Below are positions 1-15,400 of a stretch of DNA of 64,000 nucleotides, piece after piece. The notes beneath the pieces were generated by a model, which did not search any database, was not told the DNA's origin, and worked only from the letters and a program-made list of their open reading frames with translations. Position numbers and translations under genes: made by a program. This stretch comes from Sialis fuliginosa (taxonomy: Eukaryota > Arthropoda > Insecta > Megaloptera > Sialidae): NCBI GenBank assembly GCA_961205875.1, contig OY540810.1, forward strand, positions 16,120,001 through 16,184,000, in the 5' to 3' direction. Positions within the stretch are counted from its first letter, which is position 1. Every line of letters starts with the position of its first letter.

Positions 1-675
<675 letters not shown>

Positions 676-1206
676 CTTTGGTATATATCAATACATTCAA
701 TTCAAGATATTATTATGTGATTTTTTTTCTATTTTATGTATAACCTCGGAATAATATATATAAATACATACGATAAAATAACAACTATTTTTATGTTTAC
801 ATTTGACAATATTATGAACACAACATTGTGTGACACTGAACCAGGGTTGTCAACATCCCGATGACAAATTATGATATCGCCATTTAAAAATTATATTTAC
901 CAAGGTATATAAAGTACTTTACATACATATTTACCCATCATGGATGACTCCTTGATATATCAATAAAATGATTATATGTTTTGCGTATCATTCACAGGTA
1001 TCGTATATGATTTGACACGTATTAATTATATCATGATTTGACACCCATCATTCATAATTAATTACAATAATGTTGGCAATGCGCTGCTGACATAACCTCT
1101 GTATAACCTATATCGGCACTTTTTGTACATATTATGTATATGTTCTGTGTCTTGTATTAACAATATTTTCATTAATTATAATTTTTTTGTATGAATTTCT
1201 ATAAAA
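676..1206. promoter_or_regulatory. Divergent intergenic region between RNF113A and MRPL18
   Basis: The 531 bp between the two start codons must hold both 5' UTRs and both promoters. I see no clear TATA box at a useful distance and no ORF. A tract at about 895-922 (ACCAAGGTATATAAAGTAC) matches the ends of fold-back elements seen elsewhere, for example near 30,401, so part of the spacer may be transposon-derived. The shared promoter is inferred from geometry only. Confidence 0.5.
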
Positions 1207-1866
1207 ATGTCATGCTTTAATACAATGTTAAATATTAGCAATAATTTACGAAATAGTGTTAGAATGTATTGCACGAAAGAAGTCACAAAACAGTTTTTTC
1301 AAAATCGAAATCCTCGTAACTTAGAAAAGATGAAAATTGCAAACAAACCCATGGGATATCATTTAGAAAAACCGGGACGAACATTTTGGAATAAGTACGT
1401 TCTTAAAATACATGGTTACATATAAAAATGCACCGTGAATATGCTTTTTTATAGATTGCAGATAATTTCCAGTAGTCGGCATGTTACTGCTAGAGTAATC
1501 CATCACAGCACTGGTCCTATAATCGAAGCAAGTACAAAAGAATGGGCTATCAAAAGACAACTTTATCGCACAACTGATACATCTGCATTTATCAATTTAG
1601 CAAAGGTATAAAAAACGAATATATGAAAGTGGCATTTTATTGACAATAATTTTTGTTAGGTTTTTGCAGTACGATGTCATGAATTTGGAGTAACAGATCT
1701 TCGATGTGATATTAAGCCTACAGAAGGAGGAAAAATAGAAGCCTTTTTAAATGTATTAAGCTCTGAAGGGATTTCGTTAACAGAACCTGAACAATTCAAA
1801 CCACACAGACCGTGGGATAAAGACAGACCTGAAAAACCGTGGGAAATGGAATATTATGTAAAATAA
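1207..1866 (+). CDS. MRPL18: Mitochondrial large ribosomal subunit protein uL18m (MRPL18)
   Basis: Three exons, 1207-1394, 1455-1605 and 1660-1866, give 181 residues, close to the usual ~180. Donors are GTACGT and GTATAA, acceptors TATAG and TTAG, and phases close (AA|A Lys, then phase 0). Recognisable blocks are NRNPRNLEKMKIA, GYHLEKPGRTFWNK, the uL18 core VTARVIHHSTGPIIEASTKE followed by WAIKRQLYRT, and a C-terminus ending RPEKPWEMEYYVK. The N-terminus is basic and lacks acidic residues for about the first 20 positions, as expected for a mitochondrial presequence. The protein belongs to the 39S subunit and is the L18p/L5e homologue that in mammals contacts 5S rRNA. The gene is divergent to RNF113A and tail-to-tail with UQCR10. 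Confidence 0.95.
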
Positions 1867-1887
1867 ATGTATTTAAAATAGTCTTTT

Positions 1888-1900
1888 AATAAATTTTATT
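1888..1900. terminator. Back-to-back poly(A) signals of MRPL18 and UQCR10
   Basis: AATAAA on the plus strand lies at 1888-1893, 22 bp after the MRPL18 stop. TTTATT at 1895-1900 reads AATAAA on the minus strand, 53 bp after the UQCR10 stop. The two convergent genes therefore probably end within the same few tens of bases. The hexamers are seen; their use is inferred. Confidence 0.6.
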
Positions 1901-1952
1901 TATATCTTTCTTACAATTTATATATAATTTATTTGATCTACATTATGTTGAG

Positions 1953-2205
1953 TTATTCTTCATATTTGTGTTTGATGTCTTTCCATAATTTCTGCAACAA
2001 TGTTTCAAATTAGGTAGGGATATATTTTTAAATAGGGATATTAACATGTTATATAAGTACATACCCCCTCATTCATTTTATTAAATAAAGCTTCTGAACC
2101 GAGGTCGAAAGTTCTTTCGAAGAAAAACGCAGCTACACCTACTGTAAGAGCAAATGTAGAGGTTCTTTTGAAAAGAGCATTATAAACTGTTGTAGAAAAA
2201 CTCAT
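1953..2205 (-). CDS. UQCR10: Cytochrome b-c1 complex subunit 9 (UQCR10)
   Basis: Two exons, 2065-2205 and 1953-1991, encode 59 residues. The first exon has the single membrane helix region (NALFKRTSTFALTVGVAAFF) followed by FERTFDLGSEALFNKMNEG; the donor is GTATGT. The second, after TTGCAG, encodes KLWKDIKHKYEE and a TAA stop. Length and the F-E-R-x-F-D / N-x-G-K-L-W-K-D-I-K pattern fit the smallest nuclear-coded subunit of complex III, which sits in the inner mitochondrial membrane next to cytochrome c1. The start is fixed by homology, since no other in-frame ATG precedes the helix. It pairs divergently with USP32, 435 bp between start codons, and converges with MRPL18. Confidence 0.93.
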
Positions 2206-2640
2206 TTTGGAAATAAATTTTATCGTTCTAATTTATTGACAGATTCAATAAATACAAATACTGTGGTACCAACCGTATAAATTTATTAAATTAGTGTTTT
2301 TTTGTTTTTAATTGATCGCGACTTGTGAACATTTTTTGTAAAAATAATAATTCGTTTTCAAAGATTATTCGATTTATATTATTCAATTATTGGACTATTT
2401 GATAATGAATAATCTCCGGTTTCTTATATGCGGGTCATATGGATTTAATTTAATGTAAAATATTTGAAAAAATTAAAACGCAATGTATGAATGTAGGGAA
2501 TATTGTTTAAATATAATAACCATTTGCAAGCCTGTTGATTTAATAATAAAAATACATAAGAAGCAGTAGTAAGAAATAATTTGAAGTATAAAATTGATAT
2601 CAGTTATAAATAATGATTTGACATCAAAAATAATTATAAT
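2206..2640. promoter_or_regulatory. Divergent intergenic region between UQCR10 and USP32
   Basis: These 435 bp separate two opposite start codons and must carry both transcription starts. The region is strongly AT-rich with no ORF and no obvious repeat. A compact bidirectional promoter is likely from the spacing, but no motif proves it. Confidence 0.5.
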
Positions 2641-3364
2641 ATGGGTGCGAAGGATTCAAAACGTGCCTGTCTAAGTTACGAGGATGCAGTTAAACGCGGT
2701 GGGTGTGGCATTATATTTTACGTATCAATGTTTTCATGTACATAACCTTACAATATAACTGTCATTTTTTATTTGAACATGATTAAAAATTCTCGATAAA
2801 ATTGTTAAAAATATATTGCATTATGTATTATCGTATGAAAATGATTTTTATACACAAATTCATGATTCTATTGTTTCATATAGATAAGGTTATTGTTTAC
2901 CTTGAAATCATTTAAGTTAATTAAATTGCACACCTGTTGGGGACTTTGGCCTTTTAAATACACCAGTTGGAATAATTTAATTTCATTAATGTAATTATAA
3001 ATCGCAAAAATCACTAATTGATTAAAAAAACGACAATGTTTATTGCTTTTCAAGTACATACACTTATTCTTTGTCATATTAATCATACATAAATATATTC
3101 ATTGCTGTATAAAAATTATGCAGAAATAAATATATTCAACAAATATGCATATACAACATACATGCATATAATATTTGAACATTTATATAAAAGAATTATT
3201 AATAATGTTTTATTATCTAATTTTAGAAAATGGATGTTCTTCATATTTAATATTATCTATATATTATATACCTTGATCAGCTTACAGATCCTATCATTAT
3301 TTCATGTCATATGATGCTGATATTAATTCTTAAAAAATGATATATAGAACTAAAAATTATATAC

Positions 3365-3401
<37 letters not shown>

Positions 3402-6400
3402 TAAAGCAGTAGTAAATAAAAGTTAATCATTAATAATATTCAATACCAAATTATGTATTAAACATCAGGGATGTACAGTTATTAAATTTGAAGCCAGTTC
3501 AAAAATATTATCACAATCATTAACATGTTTTACAATAGACAAATTAGGCAAATGCCTAAGGTCTCAACCTAGCAGGGGTAGGGAAATCCAGAAAGGGGCC
3601 TCTTACAACAGAGGTATTTACTTTTTTGGATAAAGAAATCTCGGTAAATACGGAGAGTCTGGGGGTCCCCTGTCAAAAAATCTGAAAATCACGTGTTGGT
3701 GCGTTAGAATAGAGTAGAGTATGCTGTATCTATGTTAATATATTATTTAGTGCATAGACAGAAATTCATAAACCTAACCTAACCTACCTGAAAACGAACC
3801 CGCCTACCTGGACTACTCTAACTTAAACTATATTATATTTATATATTAAATTATTAAATATAACACAGCTAAACGTGGCCAGTCGTTTTATAAAATGCGT
3901 ATGATTTATAAAAGTTGGTAACCCTGATCTAGTCCCGCATGCGCGTCAACTCTATTCTGAATAACTATATACGTGATTTTTCACAAATCTGACAGAGGAC
4001 CCCCAGACTCTCTGTATTAGCCGAAATCTCAAAAGAAAGACCACTTTTTGATAAATAATTTTTTTTAAGGATATTTCAACAAGTGGGCCTAGAGTCCCTA
4101 ATTATCATATTGATTATTATTTATTTGCAGTATCCGAAGCTGAATTTAGAAGAGTTTGTGAAGCATTTAAGAGACTTTCAAACGGTGGAACTACAATAAA
4201 CAAAGACACGTTCACGTATGAAGTACTAGGAGAATGTGTACCAGCAACAATAGCCGAACTGCTGTACACAGCATGTGGAGGAACTGTGAAAGGAATTACG
4301 TTGATAGAATTGATTTGTGGGCTCGTTTTATTGACTCGTGGTACCCAAGATGAAAAAATTAAGTGAGTTGATTTTAACATTAAAACATTTGGATAGTTTA
4401 ACTTTCAAATTAACTTTTTTAACAGGTTTTTATGGACGTTATATTGCAATGAATCCGGTACTTGGATCACCCGTATCGATTTCAACAAAGCCCTCAAACA
4501 AGAGCAGGCTCTGTGGATATCCTCACGCGTCGCCGAACGCGGCATTTATGAACCGATTCTGGGGAACTCCCTGTTTGGACTCAACCAAGACAAGGTCGGG
4601 TTCGAACAGTTCAAAATGTGGTTGTCGAACAACAAGGAGGGCACGTTGTTATCGCGGTGGCTGTTGCTGGACCCGTGCGTCAGTCTGAGCTCTGATCAGG
4701 AAATGCCGACGTTCTACCAGACTTTAGCGGGCGTCACTCATTTAGAAGAACAGGATATTTGCGAGCTGGAGAAGTGTTTTTGGGCTCTGCAGACCGGTTC
4801 GCTATCGGGACAGCTCGATCTGCCGTGCGTGACTCCGCTGGTCTCGCCGCCAATACCTCACAGCGTGTGTACTGGGTTGTTTCTGGCATTTGATGAGAAT
4901 CGCGACGGGCATATAGATTTCAAGGAACTGTGCTGCGGCGTCAGCGCCGCTTGCCGCGGTCCGATGGTGGAGAGGATTAAATGTATGTAATATTGTCAGC
5001 CATGCTGGAATGCGTAAAAAAAAAGTAATATAGATTTAGTTAATAAAAAAATATAATTAGTAGAGAGAGTATGCTATATACTCAATAAAATAAGGAACAT
5101 GGAACAACTACCTAAGCCATTTATTTCTCTATTTTTGGAAAAAAATCATATTTAATGGAGAATTACCCAACATTCGTAACCCCTTAACGCTTTTTTTTTG
5201 GAAAAAAGTAAAAATATATATATTTTTTTATGTACTGGAATTCACGAACTTGTTCCGGTTCCGGCTGGAACTATACTCTATTTCATTTAAGAATGCAGTG
5301 GTTGCTGGGGTTTTGACTACGAATCGTGCATTTTACCGTCAAAAACCACGGCAACCACTGCATTCTTAAATGAAATTATAATAAATTCTGGCTGGAATTT
5401 AAAAATTTTATTACTATACTCTATTTCATTTAAGTGGTTTTTGATAATAAAATGCACGATTCGTACCGTCAAAACCTCGGCAACCACTGCATTCTTAAAT
5501 GAAATAGAGTATAGTTTCTACTAAGAAATTTATAAATAATATACGTTATTTTTGTTTAATTTATATATCATGTTTATAAGACCCTAAATAACTACTATTA
5601 TTCATACAGAACTTACAAAGCAAAATTTAGACTAAGCAAGGCATTAAAACGTTAGTTTGAAGTGTTTATAAACATTTCCTCAAGATAAAAACATCTTTAA
5701 CTAAGGAGCAATTGACCAAAGACAATTATGGGCACATGTGTTAAGTGTGTAATATGAACACGCACGGCGTTAATGGGTTAAAAAATCAAACATAAATATA
5801 ATATTATGAAATAACATTTTGTTAACAAAAATGTTAATGGAAACATCATTTCATAACACAAATGCAGTATTTTAACATTTTGTACAGCATAAGTATAATT
5901 GAAATTATAACATTAATTGACCTTAAAATAGCTAACATTTTGTGTATGATAATACATCATACATGCACTATAGTAATACATTGGTGCTATAATTTTGAGT
6001 AGTAGTCATTCTTTTATTTATACACATTTAGCGCATCTTCTCTATTCTGAATTTTTCTAAATGCTGTTTGTTATTTATCATATTTATAATTTGACACTAG
6101 AAATGTAATTTGATTCAATCGAAAGAACATATAATATACAAACAATTGATCTTACGAAACTGTTAAAGTTACAGGATATAAAATATGTGAATAACACCAG
6201 ATACTGGGTGGGCATTTAAGAAACTTGATGGTAACGCACAGAGATCAGTTTGCATGCTAGCGAAAATTTATAATCAGTATATCTTGACACTCAGAACAAC
6301 TACCATGTGGGTTTTGGTCTCAAATTATAGATCTTGATTAGATCTACGTGATACAAGTACAAATTAGAACATTTAACCAGTTTTAGTGAGTCCAAAACTT

Positions 6401-9400
6401 CATATTATAAAAAAACAAAATTCAAACGCAGTAACGTTTTTAAATTTTTGATTAAAGTTTTTTAAATTGAATAAAAACAAAAAAAGTAAATTTCGTATTT
6501 CTCTGATTTTGCTTTTAAATATTGATTAACTGAATTCAAACAAAAATAACATTATATTAGAAAAAAATTATCTATTTTTTTTTTAATTATAGGATTGAAA
6601 TAATTAAAATTAAACTAAATAGGGAGGAAATAAGAAGTAATAATAACTATTCTCTAAAAATTATTGTTATTTTAAATTATGTTTCATGTCCGAGTTCAGT
6701 ACATGAACATAATTTTCTTGTGCGCGAAAATTAATCATACCCGAGCCGAGCTCGGGTGTGGGCGTTAAAGGGTTAATCAGCACTTTAATTGATTATGTAA
6801 ATAATGTATCAATTTTTTCTAGTTTGTTTTAAAATATTCGATGCGGATCGGGACAACAAGCTGAATTCAACAGAACTGACTCACATGGCCGATGTTTTGG
6901 CATTAGTGGCTATGGAATGCGACAATACTACGCAGCTGACGGTAGAGAAGATACTTACATCAATTCAGCCACGTTTGAAGAACGATTCATTTCATCAAGA
7001 GGATTTTTTAATATGGGGCGTCGAAGATGCCAGTCCGACGCACCACTTTCTAGAGCTGCTGTTTGAAGTCTGCCACGTGTCGCTTGGATTGAAGCCGCAG
7101 TGTCGACACGTCGAACATGATATCGGTGAGTAAATTGTTTATTTGTGGAGATAATTTCATATAAAATGATTTTAAATTTCAGTAACTAAATGGTTGGCTC
7201 GAGAGGAACAGAGAGGGTATTGTGTCGGGCAGTTCTGGTACCTGATAAGCGCTTCGTGGTGGCGCTCATGGTCGACGTACACGTCGACGAGATCTGACGG
7301 GTGTACTTGCCGGAATATAGAAGAAGGTATAGCTTGCGATGAAAGTTTTACTTCGAACTCAACAGGTTAGTCATATCAAAAAAAAATTGTGTTTTGTATT
7401 GAAATTGGTAAATAGTCTGTCTGTCATTATATATATATATAGCAACTGGATTGTTTGATTTAGAAAGTTGAGATTTGGCAAAATTATCTATAGTGTATGG
7501 TGAACCAACAATAGACTTGAGTTTAAAAAAAATTTTAAAATAATTTAAAATAATTTTTTTTTGATATCTGTCAAGTGAGGCATCATATTCGACTAATTTC
7601 AGAAATATGGACATATTTAACCCAAAAAAACTTTGCATGAGAGTTGATGAAACCACACAGAGTTTTTGAACAATGTCGAGAGTACACGTTATTCAGAATT
7701 GAAGAACCCCCCACCATTATTGGCATGGGCGTCTGAAGGGAGGGGAGGGGGAAAATGGAGCATTATATAATGTATAGTTCTTGTGTACATGTAAAGAAAA
7801 AGTGTATTTTTTCCCCTTGTGAGCATTAATGAAAACACCTCAGGGAGTTAGTTTATAAAAAATTAGGTAATGAAAATGCAATTGGCAGATGCATAAAGTG
7901 GAGATAAGAGGTGGACAGACACGTAGGTATATAAAGACAAGGTAGACTCATCAGCTCTTTGACCAATCACCATTGATGCGGGAATTAACGTCACCACGAA
8001 GACAAATTCAAATGTTATAAATGTATAATAAAATATCAATTATAAAAAATTCCTTTATTTATTCTTGTTTTCGTATTTTTTGATATTTTAGTTACACGTA
8101 CAATCAAAAAAGTACAAATTAGACATTACAAAATCATAAAAAAGCAGTCACAGATAATTTGGTCTATTCGGGAAGCGTCATTTATACTATTCTTAAGTTG
8201 GCAATACGTTCTGCGATTCTAACAAATTTTTATGATTTTGCAATGTTGAATTTGTACTTCTTTGATTGTATGTGTTGTTAAAATACCAAAAAATACAAAA
8301 CAAAGAATACATAAAGGATGTTTTTGTAATTGATATTCTATTATTCTTTTATAACATTTGAATATGTCTTCGTGGTGACGTCAATTGATTGGTCAAAAAG
8401 CTGATGAGGTTACCTTGTCTTTATATATCTTGGGCAGACACGTAATTCTTTCAACTGTAGATGCCTGAAAAAAGAAAGGCAGACGCAATTGAAAGTGGCA
8501 AAATTCGATCTAAGCCAGTTTTCCTATTTTTTTTAACTGGGTTTTTTTTTAATGGTTTTTTTTTGCTGGAAGTTGTCCGTAATGACTCTCTGAATAACAC
8601 ATTAGTACTTTGATAAAAAATCTTTAAACCTTCAACCAATGTGGTAAGGAAATTTTCTTTGATAATAAAATTTTTTTTTAAATATTAAATGTGTAGAAAA
8701 GTGGGTGTTGAAATTTTTTATTATTTTTTTATTATTTAACCTTGGGATTTTGAGTTTTGTAAATTTATAAATTTCAACTAAACAGTACATTAAATGACAA
8801 AAGACATATTATTTTCTTTTTATTTAGAGGATTCCAAAACATATTCGACATCTTTGATGAAGTATTTAGTACCGAAGATATACATTTTTTAGACTATTTA
8901 CTACCCTTTTCCACCCTTTATTCCCCACCCTAAGCATCTGTCAATTGCACTAACTACCTGAGATGTTTTTATTAATGCTCACATGGGACAAAAATACATT
9001 TTTTCTATACATGTTCACTAAGGAATTAAATAATTAATTAATCATCTCTGGATGTGGGGGTTGAGACTATTTTTGCCATGATGTATAAACGCTCATAATA
9101 AGTTTTTGCATTTTCTTATCAAAAATCATTTAAAAACAAATACTAAACAATTTGGTTAGATTATATTACATTAGGTTAGGTTGCATCTTGGAAGAGAAGG
9201 GAGGAAGAAGGATTAAATGTCCCATTTTCCCCTTCTTCCCTCCCCATATGAGACACAAATACGCAAGTGGTTTCACTCACACTTTTATTGTAGCATTGAG
9301 AAAAATTTTGATGACCTCTAGTAATAAATTCCATTATGTTTTTTGTGCCTCTAATAACTCGTCTATGGTAGACTTTGATTCTTTTTTATTTATTTTAAAA

Positions 9401-12400
9401 ACCTTCATCTTCATAATGTTACAATAATTATCAATACTGACATCAGAAAATAAAAATGACCTCTACATGACATAATAATAAAATAATAATATAAAATATA
9501 AGATATAAAATAATAACAAAAATGTTTTTCTGTAACCCAGAGTCGATGGGTGATTTGTTGGGCCGCGGTGAAACATGTAGCTTGACTAGCAGCAGCGGTG
9601 TGTCGAGTAGCAGCGGCTGTGTTTTAAAAAAAGTAACGAACCCAGGACCGATCGATAATTCGAGTCTGGTAGCCGAACCCATGTTTAAAGTGTCGACGTT
9701 GACCGGTGAGGGTGGACGGTTGAAACGGGACCTAACGTTAGCGCAACATCGAGATTTTGAATTGGTGCCTGATTCGTTGTGGAAGGCTTTGGCTCTGTGG
9801 TATGTGAATTAAGTAATTAAGATGTGTACAGATAATTATGGTAAAAATTGTCATATATAAACAAATAGAAAATAATTTTTAATATTGAAACTGATATATT
9901 AAATTGAATTTTGAGTTATGGTGGTCAGACCAGATTAATTTAGGTAATAAATACATTCTCCATTTATTTTTATTACCTTATGTTTTATTTAGTTTTGAGA
10001 TTATGTGCCACAATCGTGCAGACACGTTTTCATAGAGAAATTGTAAAGTAACGATAGTTAATAAGATAACATTTTGATTGTTATTATTGAATTTGAATTA
10101 TTAACTCTCATTTGTCATTCGAATTTATTAGTTCGTGTTTAAATTTTATAGTTTATTATGTGTGAAAGTAGAAAATACAGTTTAAGAAACATCTCGCACC
10201 TTGAAGACACGACTGACACGACTTACCCTTCAGCCCAGTTTCACATGTTCAGGAGTGACTTCAGTGAGACAAAGGTAGGTGTGCAGATTTTTTTACGCTG
10301 TATCCACTAATTTATTATAGTCCAATTTAAATTTGTTTTATTATCAAAGGCGCCGACACATAATACATTATACCCTGTATACATGTTTTTTTTATTGTAT
10401 TGTTGTTCATATTATAGCGTTATAGTCCAGGAACATTAGGCTTATAAATAAGGTACCAAAAGTCCCCAACAATCCCAACGAGCATACTTTTTTACAGCCC
10501 ACAAAAGGTGCTAACAATTAGTTTTAAGTAAATATCTCTGTATCTATTGGTTCTATGACTAAAATAGTTATTATCAAATATAAAGTTTAGAAAATTACCT
10601 ACAATAAAGATCTTATAACTTTTTTCGTACAAGTAATCGTTTTCACTTATTAAGGTATTCTAGTCTAAAAATGTAAAAATATCAAAAAACAATTTTTGGA
10701 TTTTATCAATAAACAGGGTTTCAAAAATATGTGTTCAAAACCCTATACCTCAATTCCTAAAACTGACGAACTTACAGCGATTTGAAGATGATGCGTAACA
10801 TTGAATAGCCAGCTACGTATAAACATTGAACGCGTTTTTCTCGAAACTGAAAACTGAAAATGGTTGCCATATTATCACAAGATCTACTGAACTGTTTGAC
10901 TTCAAAGTTGCTGTGTACCTCCAGTACACATGTTATTACCACCATTAGCAGAATTGAGTCAAAAACTTTTTTTTTTATTGTATAGATAGCGAAAGATTAA
11001 AAACATAAAAAAAATAAAAATGAATAGTCACTTTTCAAAATGCCGCCATTTTTTTATTTTAATTATTATTTTTTTTTTTTTGCTACCCGCTATAGCCCAA
11101 CTTATATATATAAAGAAAATTATTGGTTTTGTTGGCCACTGATATAATTACGATCAAAATTTTTAATCTTTATACATAGCTGGCTATTCAATGCTACGCA
11201 TTATCTTCAAATCACTGTAACTCCGTCAGTTTTTGGAATTGAGGTATATGGTTTTGAACACATATTTTTTAAACCCTGTTTATTGATAAAATGCAACAAA
11301 AAAAATTGGATATTTTCACATTTTTAGACTAGAATACCCTCTTAATAAGCGAAAACGATTACTTGTACGAGAAAAGTTGTAAGATCTTTATTGTAGGTAA
11401 TTTTCTAAACTTTATATTTGATAATAACTACTTTAGTCATAGAACCAATAGATACAGAGATTTTTACTTAAAACTAATTGTAAGCACTTTTTGTGGACTG
11501 TAAAAAAGTATGCTCGTATGGGATTGTTGAGGACTTTTGGTACCTTATTTATAAAGACAAAATGAAGGTGTATACAAAAATTCAGTCATTGCGAATTTTT
11601 CCCCAGACATCTTTTTTTCGTCTAAATGTACTGGACTATTACTATATTTAAGTATTCGCTTTTGATTTGATTTGATCATACAATATCAATTAAATTATTA
11701 TCTATTGTTACGCTGCCATAATATGGAGTTTTAAAACAAACAAAAAAATGTATATTTTTTGCAAACTTTGAAAGGGAACATGGGGTAAAAAAAATGTTTA
11801 GGTAAAATCCAATTTTGTTATTTAAAGCATAGAATTTTAGCATCATTGTGAGCATGTAAAGGGTTATCAAATCATCGTATGACATTTGTTAAAAAATGTG
11901 TGGAAAGCTTGAACTTTTCTCTGAAAAGTCATTGGTTGATTTTTCATAAAATATATCTTTTTATACATTTTTCTATTTGAAAGGATTTTTACTTCAATTC
12001 AAAACAATGAAAAATAAAAATAACGTTTTTCAGAGTTTACAAGAATGCATTTATTAGAGATTAAATTTATTTATTCATAATTTGAATTTATGTAGGTATG
12101 GTGGGTCCCTCCCGCTCCCTCGTCAAGTAATTCGACCTCCCGGGAGTGACGAGGTAGACCTCGAGCTGTATCCACTCAACCTCCGCATAATGCGGCACCA
12201 GACTCAGTCCCAGGTGAGTCCACCTCCAGCATGGGGTGGGTACGGCTCCGCAGTAGGTCTCACGTCTGTCACAGCCCCAACGGTCCCGAGACGATACGTC
12301 GCACACACAGCAGCGTTTAGCCGGCTGTCGTGCGTACGGCAGGTCGCTGAATTCCTGGCGCAGAGGCTCGGACTCAAGATCGAGGACTTAAGGCTGTGGC

Positions 12401-15400
12401 ATGTGACGGCGCCCGAACAGCTGATCATGCTAGAGGACGAAAACGTCACGCTGCAGGAGCTTGGAATCTGTGACGACGATCAGATTTTACTTGAGGTAAT
12501 TATACTTTTATTTAAAATCTAACAGCTGTCATGTATCAAAAACTTTGCCTATTAACTTCAGACAGGACCGATCTACATGATAACCAAAATTCAAATCGGT
12601 AGTTTCAGAATCTAAGAGAAAATCTCATCAGACAGATGGGATGGTTATTAATTATTATATTATACAGACACAGTTGCAAATTTTTATATAGGTACGTAAC
12701 AAAGATCTAACGTGGCCAGAAGAGTTGGTGGCACTGTGTGCCGGTTCGCAAGAACGCCGAGTGACCGCATCTCCGCCGCCGGGTGCAACGGGCCTGCACA
12801 ACCTAGGAAACACGTGCTTCATGAACGCAGCTTTACAAGCGGTCAGCAACACACGTCCGCTCAGGCAATACTTCTCCAAGGACCTACAGCTGTGCGAACT
12901 CAACTGTACCAACCCGCTGGGGACTCGCGGGCAGCTGGCGAGACGCTACGCTGAGCTGTGCCGCGAACTGTGGGCCGGGAACTCGCGAAGCGTCGCTCCC
13001 ATAAAGATACGGTTCTGCGTCTCGAAACACGCTCCGCATTTAGGTAAAGGTGGATGATAATATCCAATCGATAATTAAAACTGATGTATGCTTTCGTCTG
13101 CAGCTGGAGGAGGCCAACACGACTCGCAAGAACTCCTAGCGTGGTTATTGGATGCCTTACATGAAGATTTAAATCGGGTTTCGGTTAGTCCGTATCGAGA
13201 GCTAAAAGATTCCGCTGGGCGGCCAGATTGCGAAGTTGCTCGTGAAGCTTGGGAACAACACACAGCCAGGAACAAATCCATTGTTACAGACCTGTTTCAT
13301 GGACAGTTGAAGTCTAAAGTCATGTGTCAGAGTTGTGGACACGAGTCGGTGCGATTTGATCCCTTTAGCATGTTAAGCTTACCCCTACCGATGGAAAGTT
13401 TCACTCTTTGCGAAATTTTAGGTAAAATGTTTTCTGCACTCGTTTAATGATTGAAAAATAACAGAAACTTTGTTACAGTTATGCGGTTAGATGCATCGGT
13501 ACCGATAAAATATGGTGTCCGCCTTAATTCTGAATCAACTTATGGAGATCTGAAACTTCAGTTGAAGTCATTGTGTGAGATAGAGTCTGAGCGATTACTG
13601 TTGGCTGAAGTATCAAACTCGCAGTTGAAGAACTTACCCGAGGATAGGAGCAAACTGAAATCGGCTGCGATACTGGAACTGTTTGCATACGAAATGCCAT
13701 TGAGATGTGCCATCACAGAGAACAGCACGCTGGCGTGCCAGCCACCGAGAAATTCAGGTAAAGGTGTGTCGATCACGAACATTTCAAATGATATTATGTT
13801 ATTTAATTTATTAACGATTTCATTTTTAATTGTATGATTGTAAATCGCTAGCAGGATCAACGAGCAGTAACTCCATACCAGAAGAGTCACTGACGAGATT
13901 GACGGGAGGCGTCAGTGGCGAGGCCGTCACATCCGAGGTAAGCTCCTGGAACTCAGCCCTGTGCATGCCGAATATATTCTGCTTTAAGGTACGCACTCTG
14001 CATGCCACTACTTTCAAACAGATTCACACTTTTCACTAAGATTTTATCAGAAATTCCATACATTTTGTATAATAGATCGATTTCGAATGCGCAAGCAACA
14101 GATAAAAATTAACCCTTGAACGCCTAACCATCCAATTTCACCACACCGATTTTCATTAGCTTGTATCTCAGGATCTAATGAATCAATTTTAACGTAGTTA
14201 TTTTTAATCGTTACACCAGGCTGTCAAAAAAACGAATATGTAGATGAAGAAGTCATAAATATTGCGGTACTTAAGATATCGTGCAAAAACAGAACACATT
14301 TTTTTTCAGTTTGGTAAAAATCGTTGCTTGTTTTTACATCATAACTTTTTTTAATTAAAGAATTTTTTAGAAGTTACGTGAAATTTTAGCTGAAATATAT
14401 TTTATATTTGAAATCGTTATATTATACTAAATATTACCCATCTAATTTTTTTAATATGTATGTATGTGTTTATAAAAACTGTTTGTTTATTTTATAGTCT
14501 TTAGTGTAATATATAAGATTGTTCGAAAAGTCCGTAGGGATTTTCTAGAATTGATTTGAAACTCGCATCCATTATTAAAAAAAAAACATCATAAGAGCCC
14601 TGAAGATATCCACTGCTATGTGTGACGAAACGTTGGCCGATAACATGACCAAATCAACGCGGCTTATACCCAGAAGCCAATATCCATTTCATCTTAAATG
14701 TTTTTCTATAGCACCTCCATAAAAAATGATCAGGGGTGGTCGTGTTAAATAAACCACCCGGTATATATAGGGAGCTTCAAAGCAAACCCAAAATATCGGT
14801 ATGGAGAACACACAAACATGCACACATGCACAGCCGCCATGCGGAAATTAATTTTTCTTTAAGTTTTGAAGGTAGTACAATCAGAATCTGCTCTTATCTT
14901 GGACATCATTTTTCAATGGTATTACAATACTTCCATTTCTTTCAGAACATGGAAGTAAAAACAAAAAAGTTTTGTATCAAAGCTCCGAGATCTCGATCAT
15001 TAGAATTCAATTTATTCATTTCAAGAACTTAAAAATGACGCCTGTGAAGGGCTTCAAACAGTTATTAATTAAATTTATTTATTTAACACAAATTGCACTC
15101 TTTTAAAGATTCAATATAGATTGACAACAAAAACTCAATAAATAATCTCATATATTTTATTTTATATAACATAAATGTTTGATACTTTATAGTTAGTTTA
15201 ATGTTTTTAACATATATAGCACAATCTTCCGTCATACTAATGCAAGAACAAATTTGAATCACGGTGTGTAGCATATTATTTTTTGAGCACATTTCTTGAC
15301 TTTTTTAAAAATAGTTTGTAAACTTGCAGAAATTGTATTACAACAATAAAGCCTTACAAAATGATTATCCAGATTTTCTATCTGGGTATCTAATACAATA

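Noticed and set aside
3770..3786. CCTAACCTAACC as insect telomere repeat
   Set aside because: Only two or three units; similar short runs near 19,210 and 23,680. They lie inside or near MITE-like sequence, so no interstitial telomere is supported.
4117..4380. Antisense ORF opposite USP32 exon 2
   Set aside because: Exact shadow of a coding exon in the sense frame; no independent signals.
12088..12912. Antisense ORFs opposite USP32 exons 7 and 8
   Set aside because: Open only because the sense exons are GC-rich and constrained; the USP frame with GNTCFMN is the real one.
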